DNA of 64,000 nucleotides, from NCBI RefSeq assembly GCF_900168205.1, contig NZ_FUZE01000001.1, positions 62,001-126,000 on the forward strand, given 5' to 3'. The DNA comes from Chryseobacterium balustinum (GTDB taxonomy: Bacteria; Bacteroidota; Bacteroidia; Flavobacteriales; Weeksellaceae). How positions within the stretch are numbered: the first letter of the stretch is position 1; each line of letters opens with the position of its first letter. Both the position numbers and the translations under genes were made by a program. This document shows positions 45,187-53,121 of this stretch, piece after piece. The notes beneath the pieces are model-generated. The model worked only from the letters and a program-made list of their open reading frames with translations. It searched no databases and was not told the DNA's origin.

Positions 45187-46121
45187 TTTAATTTCTCATT
45201 TAATTTTTCACTTAGCTTTTCTATATCTTCCTTCCTCACCAACACATCAATCCATTCTTCAGGAATGTTTTCAAAACCATAATAAATTCCTGCAATTCCG
45301 CCTGTGATTGCTCCGGTTGTGTCGGTGTCCTCTCCTAAATTGACCGCTTTTAAAACCGCTTCAGAATAACTTTCTGCGTTTAGAAAACTCCATAAAGAGG
45401 CTTCTAGACTATGGAGAACATAGCCGCTGCTTTTAATTTCATCTTCATCATACCTTGAAATATCATTCTTTAAAATTCTCTGAAAAATCTCAACTTCTTT
45501 TGGGTTAAAACCTTGAATTTCTACATATTCCAAAGCTATTTTTTGAACATGATTATATGCTTCTTTTTTATCTCTTCCTTTAATCAATTCAATGGCAAAA
45601 ATAACATAGATAAAACATGAAAAAACAGAACGAAAATGTCCGTGAGTAATGGATGAAACTTCTTTTACGGTTTGATATAGATTTTCAAGATTTTCTTCAT
45701 CTTTAAGATAAAAAGCTAAGGGAAGGATTCTCATCAAAGAACCATTCCCATTATCTTCTTCAAAAATATTTCCTGAAAACCTTGCGCTTTCACCTTTAAT
45801 TAATCTTGCGATGGAATGCCTTGTTGTTCCACCGATATCGAAAAGCCTTCCGTGAGCCGTCCAATGTCCATATTTATTCCATTTAACAAAGCTTTGTTCA
45901 ATTTTTTCTAAATCATAGCCTTTCGTCAATTCATCAGCTAAACAAAGTGTTAATGAACTATCATCGCTCCAAGTTCCTTTGGGTTGATTCCAAGACATAT
46001 ATTCCAAATATCCGGTAACTGGGGATATTTTTAAGTCTTCTCTTTTCTTGAATTCCACAGGAACGCCCAAAGCATCGCCAATACAAACACCGAAGATTCC
46101 GGCTTTTACTCTGTTTTCCAT
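45183..46121 (-). CDS. ADP-ribosylglycohydrolase family protein
   Basis: 312 residues. All-helical ARH/DraG fold with two Mg sites. Ligand motifs: WSDDSSLTLCLADEL (about 51-65) and GEDTDTTGAITGGIAGIYYG (about 265-284), both intact. Removes ADP-ribose from proteins, nucleic acids or O-acetyl-ADP-ribose. Overlaps the SIR2 gene by 1 base; in context it would recycle ADP-ribosylated products. Confidence 0.94.
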   Translation of the reverse strand: MENRVKAGIFGVCIGDALGVPVEFKKREDLKISPVTGYLEYMSWNQPKGTWSDDSSLTLCLADELTKGYDLEKIEQSFVKWNKYGHWTAHGRLFDIGGTTRHSIARLIKGESARFSGNIFEEDNGNGSLMRILPLAFYLKDEENLENLYQTVKEVSSITHGHFRSVFSCFIYVIFAIELIKGRDKKEAYNHVQKIALEYVEIQGFNPKEVEIFQRILKNDISRYDEDEIKSSGYVLHSLEASLWSFLNAESYSEAVLKAVNLGEDTDTTGAITGGIAGIYYGFENIPEEWIDVLVRKEDIEKLSEKLNEKLK

Positions 46122-46807
46122 TAGGCTAAATTTACAAGCTTATCAAACAATAATTTCATTCCTTTTGTTGCGGTTTCTTTCATGACAACGGCTCTTTGTC
46201 CGTATCCGAAGCCAGTTTCGTTAGGGTTGATGACAATCAACAGACAATCATCTTTGATGTCATGAAGCAATCCTGCAGCCGGATATACCTGCAAAGAGGT
46301 TCCTATTACCAAGAAAATATCGGCTTCTTTTGCTTTTTCCGTGGCTTCTTTCATTAATGGAACTTCTTCCCCGAACCAAACAATAAAAGGTCGCAATTGT
46401 GCTCCGTCTTCTGCTTTGTCTCCAATATTGATATCTTCTTTTTGATCGTAAATCAAACTTTTATTATTGCATGAGCAAGATTTTAACAACTCTCCGTGAA
46501 GATGAATAATATTGGTTGAGCCCGCTCTTTCGTGAAGATCGTCGATATTTTGAGTAAAAATTTGAACCTCAAAATGCTTTTCCAAATCTGCAATTAATTT
46601 GTGTGCATCATTCGGTTCCACTTCATGGATTTGGCGACGTCTTTGGTTGTAAAATTCAAGAACTAATTCTCTGTCATTTCTCCATCCTTCCGGACTTGCC
46701 ACATCGGTTATACTATGATTTTCCCAAAGACCATCTCCGTCTCTGAACGTTTTTATTCCGCTTTCTGCGCTGATCCCTGCGCCGCTTAATATGGTTAGTT
46801 TTTTCAT
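46121..46807 (-). CDS. SIR2 family NAD-dependent protein deacylase
   Basis: 228 residues. NAD motifs GAGISAESGIKTFRDGDGLW (about 9-28), TQNIDDLHERAGS (about 99-111), HLHG catalytic His (about 117-120), GTSLQVYPAAG (about 179-189). FYNQRR (about 52-57) gives the Tyr-x-x-Arg pair of class III sirtuins, which favour succinyl and malonyl groups. The four-Cys zinc knot looks incomplete: SCSCNN is present but no second CxxC follows. Makes O-acyl-ADP-ribose, a substrate for the adjacent macro protein. Confidence 0.93.
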   Translation of the reverse strand: MKKLTILSGAGISAESGIKTFRDGDGLWENHSITDVASPEGWRNDRELVLEFYNQRRRQIHEVEPNDAHKLIADLEKHFEVQIFTQNIDDLHERAGSTNIIHLHGELLKSCSCNNKSLIYDQKEDINIGDKAEDGAQLRPFIVWFGEEVPLMKEATEKAKEADIFLVIGTSLQVYPAAGLLHDIKDDCLLIVINPNETGFGYGQRAVVMKETATKGMKLLFDKLVNLA

Positions 46808-46857
46808 TTTGTTTAAAATTTAATCTGCGAGATAGTTCCGAATCAGAAAATTTAATC

Positions 46858-47364
46858 TCATTCTAATAATTTTTTATAAATCTCTTCATTCTCCTCATCA
46901 AAGCATACAAAAATAACTTTCTCAACAACATCTGACTTAAAATTTTTCACTTCTTGAATCGCAATTTTTGCAGCCAATTCTTTTGGAAATCTGTAAACAC
47001 CAGTACTGATATTAGGAAAAGAAATAGTTTTTACATCTAAACTTTCAGCTAATTTCAAGGAGTTTCTATAACAATTAGCCAACTGTTGTGAACATTTTTC
47101 TTCATCATTATTCCAAATGGGACCGACCGTATGAATAACATATTTTGCAGGAAGATTTCCAGCTGTTGTTATCACAGCTTCTCCGGTTTTACATTTTCCT
47201 TGTATATTTCTGATCTGTTTACATTCCTCTAAAATTTCCGCTCCTCCTGCACGATGAATTGCTCCATCAACTCCACCGCCGCCAAGTAATGATGAATTGG
47301 CGGCATTGACGATTGCGTCTGATTTTATTTTGGTAATGTCACCTTTTATTAATTCAATTTTCAT
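46858..47364 (-). CDS. Macro domain protein, O-acetyl-ADP-ribose deacetylase type
   Basis: 168 residues, a single macro domain. Ligand motifs [23 protein letters not shown] (about 20-42) and [13 protein letters not shown] (about 116-128) are those of the MacroD/YmdB class, which hydrolyse O-acetyl-ADP-ribose and mono-ADP-ribose esters. Fits with the neighbouring sirtuin and ADP-ribosylglycohydrolase. Confidence 0.93.
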   Translation of the reverse strand: MKIELIKGDITKIKSDAIVNAANSSLLGGGGVDGAIHRAGGAEILEECKQIRNIQGKCKTGEAVITTAGNLPAKYVIHTVGPIWNNDEEKCSQQLANCYRNSLKLAESLDVKTISFPNISTGVYRFPKELAAKIAIQEVKNFKSDVVEKVIFVCFDEENEEIYKKLLE

Positions 47365-47368
47365 TATT

Positions 47369-47944
47369 TTAATTTTGATCTAATCTTAATTTTCTATTTA
47401 AGTTTTCATGATTAAATAACAATGGTTTTTCTTCGGGAAGAATTAAATTTTCTAAATTATCATTCAAAACAAATTGATGTTGTTCTTTCACAAAATCTGA
47501 AATATCTTCAATCAGAATAATATCTTCTTTAGCAAAAGAACGGGTAAATTCATTTCTTAAACCAATTTGAATTGCTCTTCTTTCCAGCTTCCCTCCAAAA
47601 GGATCATGATCCGGATCCCATTGCAATCTCACAGAAGATTCTTTTATCTGATCTTGCCACTCTTCTCGGGGAATTTCCAGTCTGTCATTGTACGACGAAT
47701 AAACTGCATTTTCTAAATATCTTTTGAAAGCATCCATTTTTAAATGTATTGCCAAAATATATTCCTGACCTTCTTTTGTTCCCCATCCATTTCGGTACAT
47801 CATCCAAAGGAAGTTGGGTTTTATCCAGGTCATTCTTTCTAAACTGAATTCACCACCAAAGTATTGATTTTTAACTGCAAACTCACCAATTTCTTTTCGA
47901 TATGATTGATACACAATTATATTCTCATCATCAAATTGCGCCAT
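47369..47944 (-). CDS. DUF4291 domain-containing protein
   Basis: 191 residues, full length for DUF4291. Typical stretches: [16 protein letters not shown] (about 9-24), [24 protein letters not shown] (about 38-61), [11 protein letters not shown] and RRAIQIGLR (about 126-152). No catalytic site is established; the Trp-rich pocket and the company it keeps suggest a role on ADP-ribose or NAD-linked substrates, which is inference. 4 bases from the macro gene. Confidence 0.85.
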   Translation of the reverse strand: MAQFDDENIIVYQSYRKEIGEFAVKNQYFGGEFSLERMTWIKPNFLWMMYRNGWGTKEGQEYILAIHLKMDAFKRYLENAVYSSYNDRLEIPREEWQDQIKESSVRLQWDPDHDPFGGKLERRAIQIGLRNEFTRSFAKEDIILIEDISDFVKEQHQFVLNDNLENLILPEEKPLLFNHENLNRKLRLDQN

Positions 47945-48006
47945 GATATGTTGTCCTTTTTCAGGCCAATTCTATAGTTGTTCTTTATATTTTTTTAATT
48001 TGAGTT

Positions 48007-48420
48007 TCATTGTTTTAAGTTTAACATCAAGTTTTCGATTTCAGCATTTGCAGAATTCTTGAAATTATCCCCAATAAATACTTTTATCACTTCAATGTTT
48101 CCAACGATCGCCTGATTGAATGTTTCTAATTTTTCTGATGGAACCCACAATTCATTATGATTTCTGGCTCCAACATTTTGTGCAGGATATTTATTTACAA
48201 CATCTTCCAACACTTCAAATTTGGTTACAAAACCTAGATAATTCCCTGCTTCATCTCTGGTATTCCATTTTTCTGCAATTTCCGATGCATAATCTTCATC
48301 TAAAACAGGATAGAAAATTGGTTGCCACTCTAATCTTGGCGGAAATTTTTTGAAATTGCTTTCTAAAATTAGAATCATTTCTTTTTCTCCGACAGGTCTG
48401 TATAATGTTATTTTTTTCAT
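48007..48420 (-). CDS. ADP-ribosylation/crystallin J1-type small protein
   Basis: 137 residues. It begins with TLYRPVGEKEMILILES and has FPPRLEWQPIFYPVLDEDYA (about 27-46), a pattern I associate with small proteins annotated as 'ADP-ribosylation/crystallin J1'. It has no ARH metal-binding motif, so that name does not imply hydrolase activity; a minimal ADP-ribose-fold or ART-like domain is possible. 5 bases separate it from the preceding gene. Confidence 0.6.
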   Translation of the reverse strand: MKKITLYRPVGEKEMILILESNFKKFPPRLEWQPIFYPVLDEDYASEIAEKWNTRDEAGNYLGFVTKFEVLEDVVNKYPAQNVGARNHNELWVPSEKLETFNQAIVGNIEVIKVFIGDNFKNSANAEIENLMLNLKQ

Positions 48421-48425
48421 GATTA

Positions 48426-48830
48426 TTAAATTGCAATTTTATTTAAGTTAAGACACTTTTCAATGTTTTTTAATGTCCCGCTTTTTCTTTTTTCATCAGT
48501 ATTAAAATCAGCGGCTAAAAAATGAGTACAATGTTCAATTCCAAATAGATCTCTTTCATAATCAGAAGTAAAATCACCTATTATTTTCCATTTCCCTGTC
48601 ATTGTTTTAAATGAATTGGCAAAATATCTTGGCTTTTTTCCGACATGAAGAATCGTTACGTTTTCAGATTTATCCTTTAAAAATTCCATCATTAAAGTAT
48701 CGGTCCCTGAAAAATCTCCGATAATAAATTCGCATTCGGAAAGATTTAGTTTTTTTAATGGTTCAATATAAAATTCATGAAAGTTTTCCCACGTTACATT
48801 CCCATTTCCAGATACATATATTTTTTTCAT
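48426..48830 (-). CDS. SLOG/Rossmann-like nucleotide-binding protein (unrecognised family)
   Basis: 134 residues from the ATG at 48830 (MKKIYVSGNGNVTW); upstream extension runs into the previous gene in another frame. Pattern: strand plus Gly-rich turn (YVSGNGN), then CEFIIGDFSGTDTLMMEFLKDKSENVTILHVG, resembling SLOG domains (YspA/LOG type) that bind nucleotides such as NAD or ADP-ribose with a G-x-x-x-G-x-D loop. This fold assignment is by eye. Position inside the ADP-ribose operon supports a ligand-sensing or nucleotide-processing role. Confidence 0.5.
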   Translation of the reverse strand: MKKIYVSGNGNVTWENFHEFYIEPLKKLNLSECEFIIGDFSGTDTLMMEFLKDKSENVTILHVGKKPRYFANSFKTMTGKWKIIGDFTSDYERDLFGIEHCTHFLAADFNTDEKRKSGTLKNIEKCLNLNKIAI

Positions 48831-48849
48831 CATTATGTTTTTAATATTT

Positions 48850-49920
48850 TTAATTAATTCTTTTAAAATCCGTAGAATAAGGTGAATAAGATCCAAAAAC
48901 TTGATCAAATTTCATCTTAATATTTTCTATTTTAAATTCCTCATCCAATTGATCTAAACAAGTCACAACCAGATTTTTCTTATTGGCAACAACATAAGCT
49001 TCATCCAATTTCAGAGCATAATTTAATAAGCTATAATCCAAATTTCCAAAACGTAAATCCTTTTGATAATCATTAAAAATACAGGTTTCCTCTTCATTGT
49101 TTTTTAATGTTAACTCCTTTTCATTGCTCATCCAACCGCTTCCGTGACGTGTTGAATAAGATCTTGTGACGTAAAACATTTCTATATTCTCAATCTTTAA
49201 AAATTTACAAACTTCGTACGCATTTTTTGAGATGGTATTGGCAAATGTTACGTTCGGAAAAACGCCATGATCCATATCCAATAAAATCCCCTGACTTCCT
49301 TCAAAAATAAGATTGTTAAATGAATTCAGAAAACTGTAACCTTCAATTTTCCAATCAATTGTATCAATAGCTTCTAAAAAATCATGTAATGCAGTTTCAA
49401 TTTCTTCACCTTCTTCAAAACCGTAATAATTGGCAATTCCTTTTAATTTTTCAACCAACATTGATTTTGGAGCAATTAAGTCAATTGCAAATAATTTAAA
49501 CGGAGTTTCATTTCTTTTCATTGTTGCGCCCACTCCTTTTCCGCAGGTTCCATGTTCTAAATTTTTGATATTTTTTCTGTTGTATAAAACATCAAAAGGA
49601 GTGGTCACTTTTGCCAACGGATGAATATGCAACTCAATATTTCCGTTTTTCTTGATCAATTCCTCCCTTTCATTGAATAAAAAAGTCGGGTGAATCGTGC
49701 AATGTTCCGTAAAATAAGACGGCAAACCCCGCAACGCTCCACTTGCAAAACTTGAATGAATGTGTTTTTTATCACCAATCATCACCGTATGCGCAGCCTG
49801 TTGACCTCCTGAAAACCGAATAACTATAGACTCAGGATCTTGCTGAGCCAGAAAATCGGTGGTGATACCTTTCCCTTCGTCACCAAATCCTAAGCCTATA
49901 ACTATTTGTGCTGTTTTCAT
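48850..49920 (-). CDS. Divergent short adenylosuccinate synthetase homologue
   Basis: 356 residues against about 425 for PurA. Retained: P-loop GFGDEGKGI (about 12-20, with catalytic Asp), AAHTV His (about 42-46) and FEGSQGILLDMDHGVFP (about 214-230). Changed: GHNAG becomes GQQAA, the TTGRRRR loop that binds aspartate in PurA is replaced by KDLRFGNLD, and TKLD of the GTP site becomes TCLD. It probably still binds a nucleotide and phosphorylates an oxo group but joins something other than aspartate, or uses a different base. Not the housekeeping enzyme. Confidence 0.75.
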   Translation of the reverse strand: MKTAQIVIGLGFGDEGKGITTDFLAQQDPESIVIRFSGGQQAAHTVMIGDKKHIHSSFASGALRGLPSYFTEHCTIHPTFLFNEREELIKKNGNIELHIHPLAKVTTPFDVLYNRKNIKNLEHGTCGKGVGATMKRNETPFKLFAIDLIAPKSMLVEKLKGIANYYGFEEGEEIETALHDFLEAIDTIDWKIEGYSFLNSFNNLIFEGSQGILLDMDHGVFPNVTFANTISKNAYEVCKFLKIENIEMFYVTRSYSTRHGSGWMSNEKELTLKNNEEETCIFNDYQKDLRFGNLDYSLLNYALKLDEAYVVANKKNLVVTCLDQLDEEFKIENIKMKFDQVFGSYSPYSTDFKRIN

Positions 49921-49923
49921 TTC

Positions 49924-50778
49924 TTAATACATTTGAATATTATTAAAAACACCTAAATCTTTAGTTTTACTAAAGCCTTCTTTAAATTTACTGCAAACTA
50001 CATCTTTAATTACCATCGGAACATCTCTGTAATCTTCAATAGACAAACAGTTTTGCCCCAACAAATCTTTCCATCCTTTATCTGCATCTTCTGCCTGCCC
50101 TGAATGCAAAACGCTAATGTGAAAAACTTCATATCTTTTTTGAGCTTCCGCCAATAATTCTGTGTGTCTGAAAGTCTGTTGACCCGTTCCCATCAACTCT
50201 CTAATCGCAGAAGCCGGAAGTGTTTTCAAGCAAGGTTCATCACCCACCGTAAATAACAAGCCTTTTTGATTTCTTTTTTCAAAAGCATCGGTTCTGGTGT
50301 GAAAAGCCGCAAAATACCAAGCCAATAAATAACTTTCTCCAGCATTTCCTCCACCTCCGGATTCAATATAAGTTCTTGTTAACCACATATCCAATTCTTC
50401 ATCGCCTGATTCAAACTGACCGACCTGTAAAGGATAACCGTCACATTCATGGTCTCCGATTCCTAAGAATAAAAGTGCGGGATCGGGAACTCCGCCCTGG
50501 ATAATTCCGCCCATTAATTTGGGTAACCCTTCTTTGATCAATTCATGAGGAATATGTCCCATACTTCCGGTGACGTCCAATCCTAAAATAATCGGAACAG
50601 AATTCGGATGAACCGCAGAATCTCTTGATTCTCTGAAAGAAATATTTTTAGGATTCATTGATTCGTGTGCCATTCTTTTTGCATTCTGAGTGAAAATTTC
50701 ACTGGCAGATTTTGATGCATAACCTTCTCTTCTTGCTCTGTCATAACGAGCGTCCATGTCGTATCTTGTACTTCCCAT
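49924..50778 (-). CDS. VWA-domain protein with MIDAS motif
   Basis: 284 residues, no signal peptide. The von Willebrand A-like core (about 68-260) holds LGLDVTGSMG (DxTGS, about 68-77), an SGGGGNAGES loop (about 142-151) and FTVGDEPC (about 178-185), the usual places for MIDAS metal ligands. The N-terminal 60 residues are Arg/Ser-rich. Cytoplasmic VWA proteins typically assemble with AAA or scaffold partners; the 111-residue coiled-coil protein encoded 2 bases upstream is the obvious candidate. Confidence 0.8.
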   Translation of the reverse strand: MGSTRYDMDARYDRARREGYASKSASEIFTQNAKRMAHESMNPKNISFRESRDSAVHPNSVPIILGLDVTGSMGHIPHELIKEGLPKLMGGIIQGGVPDPALLFLGIGDHECDGYPLQVGQFESGDEELDMWLTRTYIESGGGGNAGESYLLAWYFAAFHTRTDAFEKRNQKGLLFTVGDEPCLKTLPASAIRELMGTGQQTFRHTELLAEAQKRYEVFHISVLHSGQAEDADKGWKDLLGQNCLSIEDYRDVPMVIKDVVCSKFKEGFSKTKDLGVFNNIQMY

Positions 50779-50780
50779 AA

Positions 50781-51116
50781 CTAAAATTTTTTACCAAATA
50801 AATATTCAAATCTTTTTGTAGAAACTTCCAGCTGAATATTTAAATTTCTGATTAATAATGATAATTCTATGTCTTTCTGAACGAATGCTTCAGGCTGAAA
50901 ATCAGCAAATGTCAAACTGTTTTTGTCTAACGGACTGATGTCGATAAGACCTTCCTGTTCGCGTTTCAGTCTTTTTATTTTCAGTTCAATGTCTTCAACT
51001 CGGCGTCTGTATATCAACTCTGAATCTTCCCCGATTGTTCGGGCTCGATCTTCTCTTATCTGGTCATTATTTCTTTGTAATGATTCGATAAATCTGGGTT
51101 TTAAGTCTTCTTCCAT
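50781..51116 (-). CDS. Charged coiled-coil protein, first gene of the ADP-ribose operon
   Basis: 111 residues, unrecognised. Helical throughout with heptad-like stretches (VEDIELKIKRLKREQEGLI and KDIELSLLIRNLNIQLEVSTKRFEYLF). No signal peptide, no Cys. Begins right after the operator region; followed 2 bases later by the VWA gene, so the two products may form a complex. Confidence 0.65.
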   Translation of the reverse strand: MEEDLKPRFIESLQRNNDQIREDRARTIGEDSELIYRRRVEDIELKIKRLKREQEGLIDISPLDKNSLTFADFQPEAFVQKDIELSLLIRNLNIQLEVSTKRFEYLFGKKF

Positions 51117-51135
51117 GTTTTTAAATTTTTCATTT

Positions 51136-51150
51136 GTGTTAATAATACAC
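51136..51150 (-). promoter_or_regulatory. Operator site A of the ADP-ribose operon
   Basis: GTGTTAATAATACAC, a palindrome with GTGT/ACAC arms, 20 bases before the first ATG. One of four copies of GYGTTWNNNNTACRC in the region. Confidence 0.7.
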
Positions 51151-51203
51151 TAATTTAAAAGTATACAAAAAATTATATTTAATTTTTAAACAAACTATCA
51201 ATT

Positions 51204-51218
51204 GCGTTATTGTTACAC
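51204..51218 (-). promoter_or_regulatory. Operator site B, overlapping the -7 box
   Basis: GCGTTATTGTTACAC. Its last base is the first base of CAAATTTA (51218-51225), which is the -7 box TAAATTTG on the minus strand. Confidence 0.72.
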
Positions 51219-51250
51219 AAATTTAAAACAATATGATTTTATTAACCAAA
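51218..51250 (-). promoter_or_regulatory. Promoter of the ADP-ribose operon
   Basis: Minus strand TTTG at 51250-51247, 21 bases, then TAAATTTG at 51225-51218. Predicted start near 51211, inside operator B, leaving a leader of about 95 bases that contains operator A. Confidence 0.7.
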
Positions 51251-51257
51251 TTTATTT

Positions 51258-51272
51258 GTGTTTATTTTACGC
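51258..51272 (-). promoter_or_regulatory. Operator site C, upstream of the -33 box
   Basis: GTGTTTATTTTACGC, third copy of the palindrome, 8 bases above the TTTG box. Confidence 0.65.
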
Positions 51273-51424
51273 TAATTAAAATAAGTAACTGATTAACAGT
51301 ATTAAAAATTTATTCCGATTAAATATTTACTATTCAAATATTTTTAACAAATGGTTAAAATTGAATATTGATTGATGATTTTCGATTGGAAAAAGAATTA
51401 AAGAAAGTGGTTTATTCGCTCATT

Positions 51425-51500
51425 TGTCATTCTGACGCAGGAAGAATCTCAACACTAATTTATAGATTCTTCATTCCGCTTCGCTTCATTCTGAATGACA
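51425..51500. repeat. Dispersed palindromic repeat
   Basis: TGTCATTCTGACGCAGGAAG ... TTCATTCTGAATGACA: terminal TGTCATTC arms with an inner AGAATCT/AGATTCT pair. This sequence type is a frequent dispersed element in flavobacterial intergenic regions. It separates nrtR from the operon's operators. Confidence 0.7.
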
Positions 51501-51564
51501 TTGGAGAAGTAATATATTGTTGGAAATTAATGCAAAAAGATTAGTGAAATTTGTATTAATAAAA

Positions 51565-52260
51565 CTATTTAATTTCAAAATAAAAACCCTGTTCTTCAAG
51601 CTCTTTATACTTTTCCTGATTGAAAGTGAATAATTTCCCGGGTCTGCCGCTGCCTTCTTTTTTAAATTGGGAGGTTTCATTGAGAAGTCCGTAGCTCATG
51701 ATTTTTTTTCTGAAATTTCGACGGTCAATTTCTTGTCCTATAATGGTTTTGTAAAGATTTTCGAGTTCAGAAAATACAAATTCATCATTTAAAAGATTAA
51801 AACCAATCGGCTGATATTGAATTTTCGTACGAAGTCTTTTTAACGCAATATCAATAATAGTTTGATGATCAAAAGCCAATTTAGGAAGTTGATTCACACT
51901 GAACCATTGCGCGTCTTCCGCATCAGAATCTGCAAACAATTCGTGATAAGAAGGATTGACCAAACCCAAATAAGCTACCGAAACTACTCTATTTCTAGGA
52001 TCACGACCTACGTGCCCAAATGTATAGAGTTGTTCCAAAAAATCGGGTTTTATGCCCGCTTCTTCCTGTAATTCTCTTTTTACAGCATCATCCAGATTCT
52101 CATCATCTAAAACTAAACCTCCAGGTAAAGCCCAACCGCCTTTAAACGGTTCAATATTTCTTTTAATTAAAAGAATCTGAAGATCTTTTTTATCAAAATA
52201 TCCGAAAATAACGGCATCGACAGCAACTTTGATATCCTGTAACTTTTTTGAAGAATCCAT
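51565..52260 (-). CDS. NrtR-like Nudix/winged-helix transcriptional regulator
   Basis: 231 residues. N-terminal Nudix domain (about 10-145) with an intact Nudix box (G-x5-E-x7-REL-x-EEAG at about 47-69), then a C-terminal winged helix (about 155-225, FNLLNDEFVFSELENLYKTII and RRNFRKKIMSYGLL). This is the NrtR layout, in which ADP-ribose or a related ligand binds the Nudix domain and releases DNA. The complete box means hydrolase activity cannot be excluded. Its own promoter carries operator D. Confidence 0.9.
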   Translation of the reverse strand: MDSSKKLQDIKVAVDAVIFGYFDKKDLQILLIKRNIEPFKGGWALPGGLVLDDENLDDAVKRELQEEAGIKPDFLEQLYTFGHVGRDPRNRVVSVAYLGLVNPSYHELFADSDAEDAQWFSVNQLPKLAFDHQTIIDIALKRLRTKIQYQPIGFNLLNDEFVFSELENLYKTIIGQEIDRRNFRKKIMSYGLLNETSQFKKEGSGRPGKLFTFNQEKYKELEEQGFYFEIK

Positions 52261-52270
52261 AATTTAATTT

Positions 52271-52285
52271 GCGTTATGAGTACAC
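52271..52285 (-). promoter_or_regulatory. Operator site D in the nrtR-like promoter
   Basis: GCGTTATGAGTACAC, fourth copy of the palindrome, 11 bases before the ATG; its last base begins the -7 box. Confidence 0.7.
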
Positions 52286-52315
52286 AAAAGTAGCAATTAG
52301 AAATCTGAATGTCAA
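52285..52315 (-). promoter_or_regulatory. Promoter of the nrtR-like gene
   Basis: Minus strand TTG at 52315-52313, 20 bases, then TACTTTTG at 52292-52285, abutting operator D. Confidence 0.65.
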
Positions 52316-52383
52316 GATTAAAATAATTTATTTTTGAATTCTATTTTTCATTAAATTTATAAACAACTTAAAACTAAACAATT

Positions 52384-53020
52384 ATGAAAAAATTTATTCT
52401 TCGCAACCTGCGCTGCGCTTCTGTTTATCGCTTGTGATAAAGCAAAAATTGATGTAAAAACCTCTGACGGAAAAGATTCTATCGCCAATGAAGAATGGAA
52501 ACCGGTAGATTCTGCAACCGCAAACAAAGCATGGATGGAATTTGCCACACCCGGAGATATGCAGAAAATGCTGGCAAAATCTGACGGAGTCTGGTCCGGA
52601 GAAAATACGATGTGGATGGAAGACGGCGGAAAACCTATGACAAGTACATCGACAACGACCAATAAAATGATTTTTGGTGGGCGCTATCAAAGCAGTGAAC
52701 ACAAAGGAAATTTTATGGGAATGCCTTTTGAAGGAATGAGCATTACAGGGTATGACAATGCTAAAAAGAAATTTGTAAGCACTTGGATTGACAATATGGG
52801 AACCGGAATGATGAATATGGAAGGCGATTGGGATCCATCCAAAAAATCTATTGAATTTAAGGGAAAAATGACAGACCCTACAAGACCAGGAAAAGACTGT
52901 AATATGAGAGAAGTCTATACTTTTGTAGATGATACTCATCAAACATTAGAAATGTATGGCCCTGATTCTAAAACAGGCAAAGAGTATAAAACAATGGAAA
53001 TAAAATATACGAAAAAATAA
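52384..53020 (+). pseudogene. DUF1579 lipoprotein gene with a 1-base frameshift
   Basis: The ATG at 52384 reads MKKFIL and then shifts; removing one base (C at 52402) joins it to ATCAALLFIACDKAKID, a normal lipoprotein signal with lipobox FIAC. The rest is open to 53020: a linker (SIANEEWKPVDSATANKAW) and a DUF1579 domain (MLAKSDGVWSGENTMWMEDGG ... GNFMGMPFEGMSITGYDNAKKKFVSTWIDNMGTG). The family is of unknown function. Either a recent mutation or a sequencing error. Confidence 0.8.
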
Positions 53021-53058
53021 AATCTAAACCGTTTCAGTTTAAACTTTTAAGAATAAAA

Positions 53059-53085
53059 AAATCCGCAGAAAATTTCTGCGGATTT
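53059..53085. terminator. Terminator of DUF1579 and of the displaced lepA end
   Basis: 13-bp arms AAATCCGCAGAAA / TTTCTGCGGATTT. Nearly the same stem as the lepA terminator at 54351-54381 (one base changed per arm). Confidence 0.85.
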
Positions 53086-53121
53086 TACTTTTATCTCTTG
53101 CCTTTTTACTTGGCTCTTTAG

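Noticed and set aside
48850..49920. Calling the PurA homologue a PurZ of a modified-base phage pathway.
   Set aside because: Catalytic Asp in GDEGKG is retained, no phage polymerase or MazZ/DatZ gene is nearby, and the context is ADP-ribose metabolism.
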